DNA from: Paractinoplanes abujensis | GTDB taxonomy: Bacteria > Actinomycetota > Actinomycetes > Mycobacteriales > Micromonosporaceae | Length of the DNA: 64,000 bases | Direction: 5' to 3' | NCBI RefSeq assembly: GCF_014204895.1 | Contig: NZ_JACHMF010000001.1 | Span: forward strand, 2,542,001 to 2,606,000 | Part shown: positions 41,947-50,585 of the stretch, piece after piece | How the letters are laid out: each line of letters opens with the position of its first letter | Numbering within the stretch: the stretch's first letter is position 1 | Made by a program: the position numbers and the translations under genes | Notes under the pieces: model-generated | What the model was told of the DNA's origin: nothing | Seen by the model: the letters and a program-made list of their open reading frames with translations, nothing else | The model's database searches: none

Positions 41947-42020
41947 GCAGAACCGGGAGACAACGGTGACCTGTCGCGGAGCCGGGACACGACGATGACC
42001 TGTCGCAGAACCGGGAGACC
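41947..42020. repeat. 29-bp tandem repeat, about 2.5 copies
   Basis: Units begin at 41947, 41976 and 42005 and share the frame GCxGAxCCGGGAxAC-n8-TGACCTGTC. They fill the space between the converging PAP2-like and rtcB genes. The copies differ at several positions; no hairpin is obvious. Confidence 0.75.
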
Positions 42021-42026
42021 GCCGGG

Positions 42027-43193
42027 TCAGTCGCCCTTCACATTGACGATCTGACGCAGCGTGTGGCGCACCTCGACCAGGTCGTCCGCGTCCTGCATGA
42101 CCACGTCGATCGGCTTGTAGGCGCCCGGGATCTCGTCCAGGAACGCGTCCGTGTCCCGGAACTCGATGCCCTTCATCGCCTCCCGCAGCTGCTCACGGGT
42201 GAACGTCTTGCGTGCCTTGGACCGCGACAGCTGCCGGCCCGCGCCGTGCGGCGACGAGTTCAGCGCGACCGGGTTGCCCTTGCCGACCACCACGTACGAG
42301 GCGTCGCCCATCGACCCCGGGATCAGGCCCGGCCGGCCCTTCTCGGCGTTGATCGCACCCTTGCGCGAAAGCCACACCTTCTTGCCGAAGTGCGTCTCCT
42401 GCTCCGTGTAGTTGTGGTGGCACTGCACCCGCTCGAGTTCGCGCACTTCACTGTCCACGAACTGCGCGAAACAGTCCACGACGCGATCCATCATCTCGTC
42501 CCGGTTGGCCAGCGCGAAGTCCTGAGCCCAGCGCAGCTGGCGGATGTACTCCCAGAACTCGTCGGTGCCCTCGGCCAGGTAGGCCAGGTCCGGGTCCGGC
42601 AGGTCGATCCACCAGCGCTTCGCCGACTCCTGCGCCACCTTGATGTGATGCGTGGCGATCTTGTTGCCGACGCCGCGCGACCCCGAGTGCAGGAAGAGCC
42701 AGACCTGGCCGTTCTCGTCCGCGGTGACCTCGATGAAGTGGTTGCCCGAGCCGAGCGTCCCCAGCTGCAGCTCCCAGTTGCCGGCGTAACGGCCCGGCTC
42801 GAAACCGGCCTTCTCCGCCTTGGTCTTGAGCATTTCGATGCGCGTACGTGCAGTGTCGCTCACGCTCGTGTTGTACGAACCTGCGCTGAGCGGCACGGCG
42901 TTCTCGATCGCCGTGCGCAGGTCGGCCAGGTTCGGGTTGAGCTCGTCCCGGTGGTACTGCGTGCGCACCGCGGCCATCCCGCAGCCGATGTCGACCCCGA
43001 CCGCGGCCGGGATGATCGCGCCGAGCGTCGGAATGACCGAACCGACCGTTGCGCCCTTGCCCAGATGCGCGTCCGGCATGAGGGCGATGTGCGGGAAGAT
43101 GAAGGGCAGACGGGAGGCTTTCTCGGCCTGTCCCTTCGTCTCCGCTTCCAGCAGGCTGGCCCAGTTCACCAGTCGCTCGTTGATCTTCTCCAC
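42027..43193 (-). CDS. rtcB: RtcB family RNA ligase
   Basis: A 388-residue RtcB-type ligase, which joins 2',3'-cyclic phosphate and 5'-OH RNA ends using GTP and Mn. Metal and guanylation motifs are present: VGVDIGCGM (Cys71), LGSGNHFIE, HSGSRGVGN, HHNY, and NSSPHGAGR where His316 should form the GMP adduct. The GTG at 43193 puts a GGGAGG site ten bases upstream and gives the usual MEKIN start; a GTG three codons earlier sits too close to that site. No archease or rtcA gene is adjacent. Role in bacteria: tRNA or ribosomal RNA repair. Confidence 0.93.
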   Translation of the reverse strand: MEKINERLVNWASLLEAETKGQAEKASRLPFIFPHIALMPDAHLGKGATVGSVIPTLGAIIPAAVGVDIGCGMAAVRTQYHRDELNPNLADLRTAIENAVPLSAGSYNTSVSDTARTRIEMLKTKAEKAGFEPGRYAGNWELQLGTLGSGNHFIEVTADENGQVWLFLHSGSRGVGNKIATHHIKVAQESAKRWWIDLPDPDLAYLAEGTDEFWEYIRQLRWAQDFALANRDEMMDRVVDCFAQFVDSEVRELERVQCHHNYTEQETHFGKKVWLSRKGAINAEKGRPGLIPGSMGDASYVVVGKGNPVALNSSPHGAGRQLSRSKARKTFTREQLREAMKGIEFRDTDAFLDEIPGAYKPIDVVMQDADDLVEVRHTLRQIVNVKGD

Positions 43194-43260
43194 AGCAGTC
43201 ACTCCTCCCGAGATCTTGGCCCGCCTAAAGTAGCGAGCCCAGATCCGGGGCGCCTCCGGT

Positions 43261-44310
43261 TTACCGGACGCTGAGGGTGACCTGGCCGCTCGTGCCGTAG
43301 GCCAGAGTCGTGCCGCCGGTGGCGATGACGCGCAAGGGCCAGGTGCCCTTGGCGAAGGTCTTCCCGATCGCGTACGAGCCGTCGGGCTTGACGGTGCTGC
43401 CGGCGATCGTGACCCAGGTGGCGCCGGACTTGCGCTGCAGGCTGACCTTGACGCCGGCCTTGATCGGGCGGACGGCGCCGCTGATCGTGACCTTCTGGTT
43501 CGGCTTCGGCTTGGTGGTGCTCACCTTGACCGAAACCAGGTAGCGCACGGTGACCGTCTTGGTCATCGTCGCGCCCCAATAGTTCTGCGAACCCGCGTAC
43601 GTCACCCGGTAGGCGGTCGTCTCGGCCGGCTTGGTGGCCAGGCCCCAGCGAAGGTTCGCGTCGCTGCGGACCGACCCGACCTTGGTCCAGGCCGCGGTGC
43701 CGGAGGCGCGGCGCTCGATCGCGACGGTCTCGCCGGCGCGCGGCGTGGTGCCGCTGAGGGTCACCGCGGAGCCGTACACCACCGTCACCGGCGCCGAGTT
43801 CCACCCCGTGTTCGGCACGTGCAGAGCGGCCGGCGCGGCCGGGGTCTGCCCCTGCGGGCCCTGCGCCACGACGAACACCGAATACTCACGGTCGGGGTCG
43901 AGGCCGGTGAACGTGGCCGACCGGGCGGTGATCGGCAGGCTCTGCAACGCGTCGGGCTTCGGCGGTCCCGGCGTCGGGGTGGGCGACGGCACGGGGGTCT
44001 GGCCCGGAATCGGCTTGGCCGGCAGGTAGTGGCCCTGGAACCACACCGTGTAGCCGGTGAACGTGGCGCCCGGAGTGGCCTCGACCTCGGACCACTCGAC
44101 GAGGGCCGTCCCGCCCACCTGGCCGGTGACGGTGAAGGTGACCGCCTTCCCGACCGTGGGCGCCGGGGTGAACAGCGCCCGGACCGGCGCCGCGCCCGTG
44201 GTGGTCTCCGCCGAGGACTGCGCGGCGAAGTAGATCATTCCGGAGCCGAGCAGAGCGGCCGCCGTCGTTGCGATGATCGCGCCGCGGACGCGGACTTTCC
44301 CGAACGCCAT
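43261..44310 (-). CDS. Secreted Ig/fibronectin-like multi-domain protein
   Basis: A 349-residue exported protein with a signal peptide or N-terminal anchor (about 9-31), a first beta domain, a Pro-rich linker (PVPSPTPTPGPPKP) within it, a fibronectin-III-like segment (ITARSATFTGLDPDREYSVF) and two C-terminal Ig-like domains with repeated patterns (VTLSGTTPRAGETVAIERR; VTISGAVRPIKAGVKVSLQR). It has no catalytic motif and probably serves adhesion or cell-surface structure. The ATG follows GGGGGA. Confidence 0.78.
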   Translation of the reverse strand: MAFGKVRVRGAIIATTAAALLGSGMIYFAAQSSAETTTGAAPVRALFTPAPTVGKAVTFTVTGQVGGTALVEWSEVEATPGATFTGYTVWFQGHYLPAKPIPGQTPVPSPTPTPGPPKPDALQSLPITARSATFTGLDPDREYSVFVVAQGPQGQTPAAPAALHVPNTGWNSAPVTVVYGSAVTLSGTTPRAGETVAIERRASGTAAWTKVGSVRSDANLRWGLATKPAETTAYRVTYAGSQNYWGATMTKTVTVRYLVSVKVSTTKPKPNQKVTISGAVRPIKAGVKVSLQRKSGATWVTIAGSTVKPDGSYAIGKTFAKGTWPLRVIATGGTTLAYGTSGQVTLSVR

Positions 44311-44416
44311 GAGTTCCCCCGTTCAAGCCGTTGACGGCGGAACGCTACCGGATCGGCCTGCCCGTACGCCTCCTCCGATCATCCGACCCCGTCCGGGCAA
44401 GGCCGATAATCGACCG

Positions 44417-45070
44417 GTGACTCTCGATGCGCTGATCTTCGACTTCGACGGCCTGATCATGGACACCGAATCGACACTGCTCGAAAGCTGGCGCTGGGAG
44501 TGGCGGCAGCACGGGCTCGAGCTGCCCGCGGAGGGCTTCTTCGCGGCGCACGGCGGGCCGGTCCCGGAGCGCTACGAGGCCCTGGCCGCGGCGGTCGGCG
44601 CCGGCTACGACCGCCAGGCCAGCCATGAGCGACGCAATGCGTACCGGCAGCGCCTGCACGAGACACTGCCGCCGGCGCCGGGGATCCGCGACTGGTTCGA
44701 CCAGGCGGCGGAGTTGGAGCTGCGGCTCGCGGTAGCCAGCAGTTCGGACGAGCAATGGGTGCACGGCCACCTCGCCCGGGCCGGGCTGCTGAGCCGGATC
44801 GAGGTCACGGCATGCGGCAACGAGGTGGCCGGGCACAAGCCCGATCCGGCTGTCTACCTGCTGGCGCTGCAACGCCTGGGCCTCGGAGCGGACCGGGCGC
44901 TCGCGTTCGAGGACACCCCGCACGGCGTCGCCGCAGCCCGGGCCGCCGGACTGCGCTGCGTGGCCGTCCCGAACGCGTTCGTCGCGGCCGACCGGTTCGG
45001 GCGGGCCGATCTGGTGCTCACGAGCGCGGCCGACATCGCCCTGGCGGCACTGATCGACAAGATTTCGTGA
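44417..45070 (+). CDS. HAD family hydrolase (phosphoglycolate phosphatase/beta-phosphoglucomutase type)
   Basis: A 217-residue HAD phosphatase. Motif I is IFDFDGLIMDTE with the nucleophile and acid Asp pair, motif II is AVASSSD, motif III is GHKPDPAVY, and motif IV AFEDTPHG. The cap insert after motif I marks it as subclass I, similar to GS1-like and phosphoglucomutase-like enzymes. It acts on small phosphorylated metabolites; the substrate is unclear. The GTG start follows no strong ribosome site. Confidence 0.88.
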   Translation: MTLDALIFDFDGLIMDTESTLLESWRWEWRQHGLELPAEGFFAAHGGPVPERYEALAAAVGAGYDRQASHERRNAYRQRLHETLPPAPGIRDWFDQAAELELRLAVASSSDEQWVHGHLARAGLLSRIEVTACGNEVAGHKPDPAVYLLALQRLGLGADRALAFEDTPHGVAAARAAGLRCVAVPNAFVAADRFGRADLVLTSAADIALAALIDKIS

Positions 45071-45125
45071 AACCTGGCGGCCCGCCCGCGGGTGTTGCTC
45101 GATGACGACACCGGAAGGGGGCGGG

Positions 45126-45614
45126 GTGGCCGATCACGGCGGCTTCGAGGATTTCTACACGGGCACCCGCCATCGGCTCGTGACCTACCTGTACGCGATG
45201 ACCGGCGACCGCGCCGAGGCCCAGGACGCGGCGCAGGAGGCGTACGTCCGGGCGTGGCAGCGATGGACGACGGTGTCCGGATACGACGACCCCGAGGCGT
45301 GGCTGCGCACAGTGGCGTTCCGGTTGTGCGCGAATCATTGGCGCAAGGCGAAGAACCGGCTCCGGGCGTACGTACGGCACGGGCCCACGGCCGACGCGCC
45401 GCCGCCGCACGCCGACTCGGTCGCCCTGATCACGGCGCTCAAGCAGCTCACCGTGGGCGAACGGCAAGCGATCATCCTGCACCACCTGCTGGACTTGCCC
45501 GTCGCCGAGGTCGCGGCGCAGACCGGCGTTCCCGTCAACACGGTCAAGACCCGGCTCGCGCGTGGCCGGCGGGCGCTGGCCGGGCTGCTGGACGAGGAGT
45601 ACGACCATGCCTGA
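45126..45614 (+). CDS. SigE-family ECF sigma factor
   Basis: A 162-residue extracytoplasmic-function sigma factor. Region 2 includes AQDAAQEAYVRAWQRW and region 4 ends LPVAEVAAQTGVPVNTVKTRLARGRRAL. It belongs to the actinobacterial SigE-like group. I prefer the GTG at 45126, seven bases after GGAAGG, over the ATG at 45102, which lacks a ribosome site. Its stop overlaps the following membrane protein gene by 8 bp, indicating a regulator pair. Confidence 0.87.
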   Translation: MADHGGFEDFYTGTRHRLVTYLYAMTGDRAEAQDAAQEAYVRAWQRWTTVSGYDDPEAWLRTVAFRLCANHWRKAKNRLRAYVRHGPTADAPPPHADSVALITALKQLTVGERQAIILHHLLDLPVAEVAAQTGVPVNTVKTRLARGRRALAGLLDEEYDHA

Positions 45615-46350
45615 TCGCACCTTCAATTCCCTGTACGCCGAGACCGAGCACACCCCGTGGGAAGCGGTCGAGGACGTGCGCCGCCGGGCTCGCCGCCGCA
45701 GCACTGTGCGGGCCGGGGTGGTGGGCGCCGTCGTCGCGATCGGGCTGGTCTCGGGTGGGGTCGCCCTCGGCTGGGACGACAGTCCGCCGCAGCCCTCACC
45801 GGCCGCGTCGGCCACGTCCCCGGCGCCGCCTCCCTCGACGTCCCGGCCGTCTCCTGAGGAGACACCGGCGGCCGACCTCACGCCGGCGATGATGCTGCAG
45901 CCTGCGGATGTCGGCCCCGGTTATCTGCCCGCCGACGGCAGCGGGGACGGCGACTGGGGTTTCGAGTTCAACGCGGCGGCGCTGGGCTGCCCGGCCGGAT
46001 CGAAGCCGGACGCGATCGCCGGGCGGGAACGAGCGCTGCGCAAGGGACCGGACGTGTACGTCCTGCAGGAGACGACCCGGTTCACCGATGGCGGGGCCGG
46101 TGCGTACTTGGACGGCGTACGGGAAAGGGTGTCGAACTGCGAGACACCGGCCGGGCAGTCCGTGCGCATCGCGGGCCGGAACTTCGCCGGTGACGAGTCG
46201 CTGCTGGTGGTCTTCCGCTACGGCGACGACTTCGTGACGCAGATCGTGCTCGTGCGTGAAGGCGAGGTGCTGACCGAGATCTTCAGCGAGCCCAACCCTG
46301 ACGAGTCGGTGAGCCGGTCACTGGGTCGCAAGGCGGCGGCGCGGCTCTGA
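45607..46350 (+). CDS. Single-pass membrane protein, putative partner of the ECF sigma factor
   Basis: A 247-residue protein: about 32 cytoplasmic residues rich in Arg, one helix (VVGAVVAIGLVSGGVALGW), a Pro/Ser-rich linker and an outside domain of about 150 residues with two Cys. The overlap with the sigma gene suggests an anti-sigma factor, but the short cytoplasmic part has no HxxxCxxC zinc anti-sigma motif. It may instead be a sensor or an effector made together with the sigma factor. A strong terminator follows. Confidence 0.7.
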   Translation: MPDRTFNSLYAETEHTPWEAVEDVRRRARRRSTVRAGVVGAVVAIGLVSGGVALGWDDSPPQPSPAASATSPAPPPSTSRPSPEETPAADLTPAMMLQPADVGPGYLPADGSGDGDWGFEFNAAALGCPAGSKPDAIAGRERALRKGPDVYVLQETTRFTDGGAGAYLDGVRERVSNCETPAGQSVRIAGRNFAGDESLLVVFRYGDDFVTQIVLVREGEVLTEIFSEPNPDESVSRSLGRKAAARL

Positions 46351-46385
46351 GGTGCGGGGGCCGGGCGCGAACCCGGCCCCCCACC
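46351..46385. terminator. Bidirectional terminator hairpin
   Basis: GGGGGCCGGG (46356-46365) pairs with CCCGGCCCCC (46372-46381) around a six-base loop; GGTG and CACC extend the stem past one bulge. It separates two converging genes and is followed by CCTTTAT. Confidence 0.9.
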
Positions 46386-46397
46386 CTTTATGGGCGG

Positions 46398-47468
46398 TCA
46401 CGCTCCGTTTTGCCCGGGCGTGAGACGCAGGATGCGGTCGTCGCCGTCGCGCTCGTCACCCCGGCCGTCCGTGTTCGACGTGGTCACCCAGAGCGAGCCG
46501 TCCGGGGCGACCTCGACCGTACGGAGCCGGCCGTGCTCGCCGTCGAGGATCGCGCGCGGCTCGCCCAGGCCGGCGCCCTCGATCGGGATCGTCCACAGCC
46601 GCTCGCCGCGCAGCCCGGCCGCGTAGAGCGTGCTCCCCGCGATGGCCAGGCCCGACGGGGAGGCCTCGCTGGTCGGCCAGGTGACCAGCGGGTTCGTGTA
46701 GCGGCCGCCCGCGGTGTCGCCCTCGCCCTCGACGTCGGGCCAGCCGTAGTTCTTGCCCGGCTCGATGAGGTTGACCTCGTCGACGTCGTTCTGCCCGAAC
46801 TCGGTCGCGAACAGCCGATCCCGACTGTCCCAGGCCAGACCCTGTACGTTGCGATGGCCGAGGCTGTAGACCGGGGAGCCGGCCGTCGGGTTGCCCGGCG
46901 CCGGTTCGCCCTCCGGGGTCAGCCGCAGGATCTTGCCGTTGGGGCTGTCGGCGTTCTGCGAACTGCTGGTGTCGCCCGCGTCGCCGGTGCCGACGTAGAG
47001 CATGTCGTCCGGGCCGAACGCGATGCGGCCGCCGTTGTGGTTGCCCGCCTTGGCGATTCCGTCGAAGATCACCTCGGGCTGGGCGCTGCCCTCCAGCCGG
47101 AAGCGGACGATCCGGTTGTCACCGGCCGCCGTGAAGTACGCGTAGACCCAGTCGTCGCTGGTCGCGAGGCCGAGCAGGCCGCCCTCACCGCCGGCGGCGA
47201 CACCCGGGACCTCGTACACGGGCTCGGGTGGCCCGCCGCCCGCGGCGACACGCAGGATGCGCCCGCTGTCACGCTCGGCGATCAGGGCGTCGCCGCCGGG
47301 GAGGAAGGCCAGACCCCACGGCACGTCGATGCCGGTGGCGATCGTGTCCGGGCCGCCTTCCGCCGCGGCGCTCGGGGGTGCGGGGGCCGGGCCGGGTTCG
47401 GCCGGGTCGGCGGTGGTGCCGCAGGCGGCCAGGGCCAGCACCGCGACCAGGGCGGGGAGTGCTCGCAA
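46398..47468 (-). CDS. PQQ-dependent sugar dehydrogenase lipoprotein (glucose/sorbosone dehydrogenase family)
   Basis: A 356-residue secreted lipoprotein with lipobox LAAC and a six-bladed propeller of the soluble glucose dehydrogenase family. Conserved elements are VPWGLAFLPGGDALIAERD, GNHNGGRIAFGPDDMLYVGTGD (beginning at the catalytic-region His) and FGQNDVDEVNLIEPGKNYGWP. Enzymes of this group oxidise aldoses with PQQ, though many actinobacterial members have no proven activity. The start is a TTG, six bases after GGAGG, and no other start fits the signal peptide. Confidence 0.86.
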   Translation of the reverse strand: MRALPALVAVLALAACGTTADPAEPGPAPAPPSAAAEGGPDTIATGIDVPWGLAFLPGGDALIAERDSGRILRVAAGGGPPEPVYEVPGVAAGGEGGLLGLATSDDWVYAYFTAAGDNRIVRFRLEGSAQPEVIFDGIAKAGNHNGGRIAFGPDDMLYVGTGDAGDTSSSQNADSPNGKILRLTPEGEPAPGNPTAGSPVYSLGHRNVQGLAWDSRDRLFATEFGQNDVDEVNLIEPGKNYGWPDVEGEGDTAGGRYTNPLVTWPTSEASPSGLAIAGSTLYAAGLRGERLWTIPIEGAGLGEPRAILDGEHGRLRTVEVAPDGSLWVTTSNTDGRGDERDGDDRILRLTPGQNGA

Positions 47469-47589
47469 GAGAAACCTCCGTCGTCGTTACCGTCGATACT
47501 CGCCGCCGGGCCCGAAAGTCGCGCGAAAGGCGGTTCGCGTACGCAGACGTCCCGAGCCACGGATCGGGTTCCCGCTCGTTGATCAAGGC

Positions 47590-49104
47590 ATGATCCGCGT
47601 ACGAGCCACCGCCACGCTCACGGCGGCGCTCTCCCTGGTGGCGCAGCCCGCCCTCACGCCACCCGCGCCCGTTCTCGCCGCACCCGATCTGCCCCGGGAG
47701 CCGACCTGCATCGCGAAGACAATTGATGACGTCCTGGCCGACCCGGTGCTCGCCGGTTCGCAAGCCGGTGTCGTGGTGGCCGACGCGCGGACCGGCACGA
47801 CGCTGGTCGACCGCCGAGGCACGCGCCGCCTGCTGCCCGCGTCCAACGCGAAGCTGTTCACCTCGGCCGCGGCCCTGGACGTCCTCGGCCCCGGGCATCG
47901 GTTCGTGACGGAGGCCAGGGCTTCCGGCGTACGGCGCGGCAGCTCCGTCACCGGTGACGTCTACCTGCGCGGCAGCGGCGACCCGGTGCTCTCCCCCGGC
48001 GACCTCGACACGCTGGCCCGGGACGTGGCCGCGACCGGGCTCCGCGAGATCACCGGCGACCTGGTGGCCGACGACACCTCCTTCGACGCGCAACGGCTCG
48101 GGCTGGAATGGGCGTGGGACGACGAGAAGGACCCCGGTGCGGCCCCGATCTCGGCGCTCACGCTCGCGCCGGACGACAACTATCTGGCCGGAACGGTGGC
48201 CGTCAAGGCCGTTCCGGCGTCTGTGGACAACCAGCCGGCTCGTCTCACGGTCAGCCCGCCGAGCCGGCTACTGAGGGTCGTCAACCGGACGACTACGGCC
48301 GGCAACGCGCCAGGCATCGAAGTGACGCGTGGCCACGGCACGAACGTGCTCACCGTCACCGGCCGGGTCGTGAGGGGCGCCCCGCCGGTAACCGCAGCGG
48401 TCACCGTGTGGGACCCGGCCGCCCTGGTGGCTGACGTCTTCCGTACGGCGCTGGCCCGTCACGGCGTACGGGTCAAGGGCCGGACCGTGACGGGGAAGGC
48501 CACCCCGGCCCAGGCGCCGGTGCTCGCACGGCACACCGGACGCCCGCTCCGGGAGCTGATGAAACCGCTGCTCAAACGGTCCAACAACGCCATGGCGGAG
48601 CAGCTGGTCAAGGCGATCGGAGCACAGGCCGCCGGATCCGGCACGTGGCCTGCGGGCACCAACGCGGTCGCCGCCTACCTGGCCCGGCGGGGAGTCGCCA
48701 CGGACACGATGCGACTGGTCGACGGTTCCGGCCTGTCCCGGCGCAACCTCGTGCCGCCCGCCGTGATCGCCCGATTCCTGCTGGCGGTCCGGTCCGAGCC
48801 CTGGTTCCCGCTCTGGTACGACGCCCTGCCCGTGGCCGGCCGCCCCGGCCCGCTCGCCGGGGGCACCCTCCGCGAGCGCATGCGCGGCACGCCCGCCGCC
48901 GGCAACGTGCACGCCAAGACCGGCACGCTCACCGGCGCCTCGGCGCTGTCCGGATATGTGACCGGCCCCGATCACCGTCCGCTGGTCTTCTCCGCGATCG
49001 TCAACAACCAGCTGTCACCGTCAGTCACGCCGTTGCTCGACCGGATCGCCGTCGCGCTGGCGAGTTGTCCACAGGGGCCGGAAAGTGTCGGGGCGGCCTT
49101 GTAA
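47590..49104 (+). CDS. dacB: D-alanyl-D-alanine carboxypeptidase/endopeptidase (PBP4 type, peptidase S13)
   Basis: A 504-residue exported penicillin-binding protein. The signal peptide ends near VLAAP; the three active-site motifs are SNAK (Ser85, Lys88), SNN (Ser331) and KTG (Lys443), with a large domain inserted between the first two as in S13 enzymes. It trims or cleaves peptidoglycan cross-links. The ATG at 47590 follows AAGG. The beta-lactamase-fold gene starts 9 bp downstream, so the two may be cotranscribed. Confidence 0.92.
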   Translation: MIRVRATATLTAALSLVAQPALTPPAPVLAAPDLPREPTCIAKTIDDVLADPVLAGSQAGVVVADARTGTTLVDRRGTRRLLPASNAKLFTSAAALDVLGPGHRFVTEARASGVRRGSSVTGDVYLRGSGDPVLSPGDLDTLARDVAATGLREITGDLVADDTSFDAQRLGLEWAWDDEKDPGAAPISALTLAPDDNYLAGTVAVKAVPASVDNQPARLTVSPPSRLLRVVNRTTTAGNAPGIEVTRGHGTNVLTVTGRVVRGAPPVTAAVTVWDPAALVADVFRTALARHGVRVKGRTVTGKATPAQAPVLARHTGRPLRELMKPLLKRSNNAMAEQLVKAIGAQAAGSGTWPAGTNAVAAYLARRGVATDTMRLVDGSGLSRRNLVPPAVIARFLLAVRSEPWFPLWYDALPVAGRPGPLAGGTLRERMRGTPAAGNVHAKTGTLTGASALSGYVTGPDHRPLVFSAIVNNQLSPSVTPLLDRIAVALASCPQGPESVGAAL

Positions 49105-49113
49105 GTTCGCCGC

Positions 49114-50508
49114 ATGCCATCGAACCGCCCGGATCTGCTGCCCGAGACCGCCCGCGCCCTGCGCCACCGCTTGGCCACCGCCCAAGTGTCGGCGCGGGCG
49201 CCGTCGGTCGTGGCCGCCGTGGTGCGCGACGGCGGACCCGTCTGGGTCGAGGGCTGGGGCGATGTCGACGGCGTCACCCCCGGCGGCGACGTGCAATACC
49301 GGATCGGCTCGATCACCAAGACGTTCGTGACCGTGCTGGTGCTGCGCCTGCGCGACGAGGGCCGGCTCGCCCTCACCGACCGGCTCGACGAGCACCTGCC
49401 CGGCACGGCCATCGGTGACGCCACGATCGGCGCCCTGCTGGCCCACACCGCCGGTCTCGCCGCCGAACCGCCCGGCCCGTGGTGGGAACGGTCGCCCGGC
49501 TCGCTGCGCCCTTCGCCGGCCGACGTGTTGCCGGACGATCCTCGAGTTTTCACGCCCGGCGACCGCTTCCACTACTCCAATCCGGGCTTCGCTGTTCTCG
49601 GCGCTCTCGTCGAGCGGCTACGGGGCGAGGAGTGGACCGCGGTGCTGGCGCGCGAAATCCTGGAGCCACTGGGCATGACCCGCACGGGTGTGCGGCCGTC
49701 GGCGCCGCACGCGTCGGGCTATGCCGTGCACCCGTGGGCCGACGTGCTGCTGCCCGAGCCGGTTCAGGACTACGGCCCGATGGGCCCGGCCGGCGAGCTG
49801 TGGTCCACAGCCGACGACCTGTGCCGGTTCGCCGTGTTCCTGCTCGACGGCGACGAGCGCGTGCTGGGCGCGGAGTCGCGTGCGCTGTTGCGCTTCCCGT
49901 CCTCGGCCCCCGAGGCCACGGTCTGGCATTCCTCGTACGGTCTGGGCACCCAGCTGCTGCGCCGGGGCGATCGGCTGCTGTCGGGTCACACCGGTTCGGT
50001 GCCCGGCTTCGTCGCCACGGTCTGGGTCAGCCCCGACGACGGACTCGGCGCCGTGCTGCTGGCCAACACGACCGCGGGCCTGCCCGCCGGCACGGTGACG
50101 GCCGACCTGCTCGACGTCGTGGCCGAGCGCGAGCCCCGCATCCCCGCCCCCTGGACACCCCTGGCCGAGGTCGATCCGGCAGTGCTGGATCTGGCCGGCC
50201 CCTGGTACTGGGGTCCGGCCCCGCACGTCCTGCGGCCCACCGCCGACGGCGGCCTCGATCTGGGCCCGCTGACGAGCGGCGGCGGTCGCGGCGCTCGTTT
50301 CCGCCCAGCGGGGGACGGCGCGTGGGTCGGCCTGAACGGCTACTTCGCCGGCGAGCGCCTGACGGTGCAGCGCGACCCGCAGGGCGTGGTCACCCATCTC
50401 GACGTGGGCACCTTCGTCTTCACCCGGCACCCCTACGACCCGGCCGCTCCGATCCCGGGCGGCCTCGACGGGTCCTCCTGGCAAGCAGCGCCGAGCAAGG
50501 AGGCCTGA
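49114..50508 (+). CDS. Beta-lactamase-fold serine hydrolase (class C type)
   Basis: A 464-residue serine hydrolase with SITK (Ser66, Lys69), the YSN motif (Tyr154) and HTGSVPG in place of KTG, the standard set for class C-like esterases and D-aminopeptidases. A C-terminal lipocalin-like domain of about 120 residues (DLAGPWYWGPAPH onward) follows. No signal peptide is seen, so it is probably cytoplasmic, unlike true beta-lactamases. It follows dacB by 9 bp. Substrate unknown. Confidence 0.86.
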   Translation: MPSNRPDLLPETARALRHRLATAQVSARAPSVVAAVVRDGGPVWVEGWGDVDGVTPGGDVQYRIGSITKTFVTVLVLRLRDEGRLALTDRLDEHLPGTAIGDATIGALLAHTAGLAAEPPGPWWERSPGSLRPSPADVLPDDPRVFTPGDRFHYSNPGFAVLGALVERLRGEEWTAVLAREILEPLGMTRTGVRPSAPHASGYAVHPWADVLLPEPVQDYGPMGPAGELWSTADDLCRFAVFLLDGDERVLGAESRALLRFPSSAPEATVWHSSYGLGTQLLRRGDRLLSGHTGSVPGFVATVWVSPDDGLGAVLLANTTAGLPAGTVTADLLDVVAEREPRIPAPWTPLAEVDPAVLDLAGPWYWGPAPHVLRPTADGGLDLGPLTSGGGRGARFRPAGDGAWVGLNGYFAGERLTVQRDPQGVVTHLDVGTFVFTRHPYDPAAPIPGGLDGSSWQAAPSKEA

Positions 50509-50585
50509 CACCCCGGTCCCTCTATCATCAGACGCGTCGTGCCGGGGCCGATCGCGCTCCGGTTCTCATGGGGGAGGCGGAAGCG

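Noticed and set aside
41947..42020. Short regular repeats that might be a CRISPR array
   Set aside because: The repeats are contiguous without unique spacers and are imperfect; no cas genes are present.
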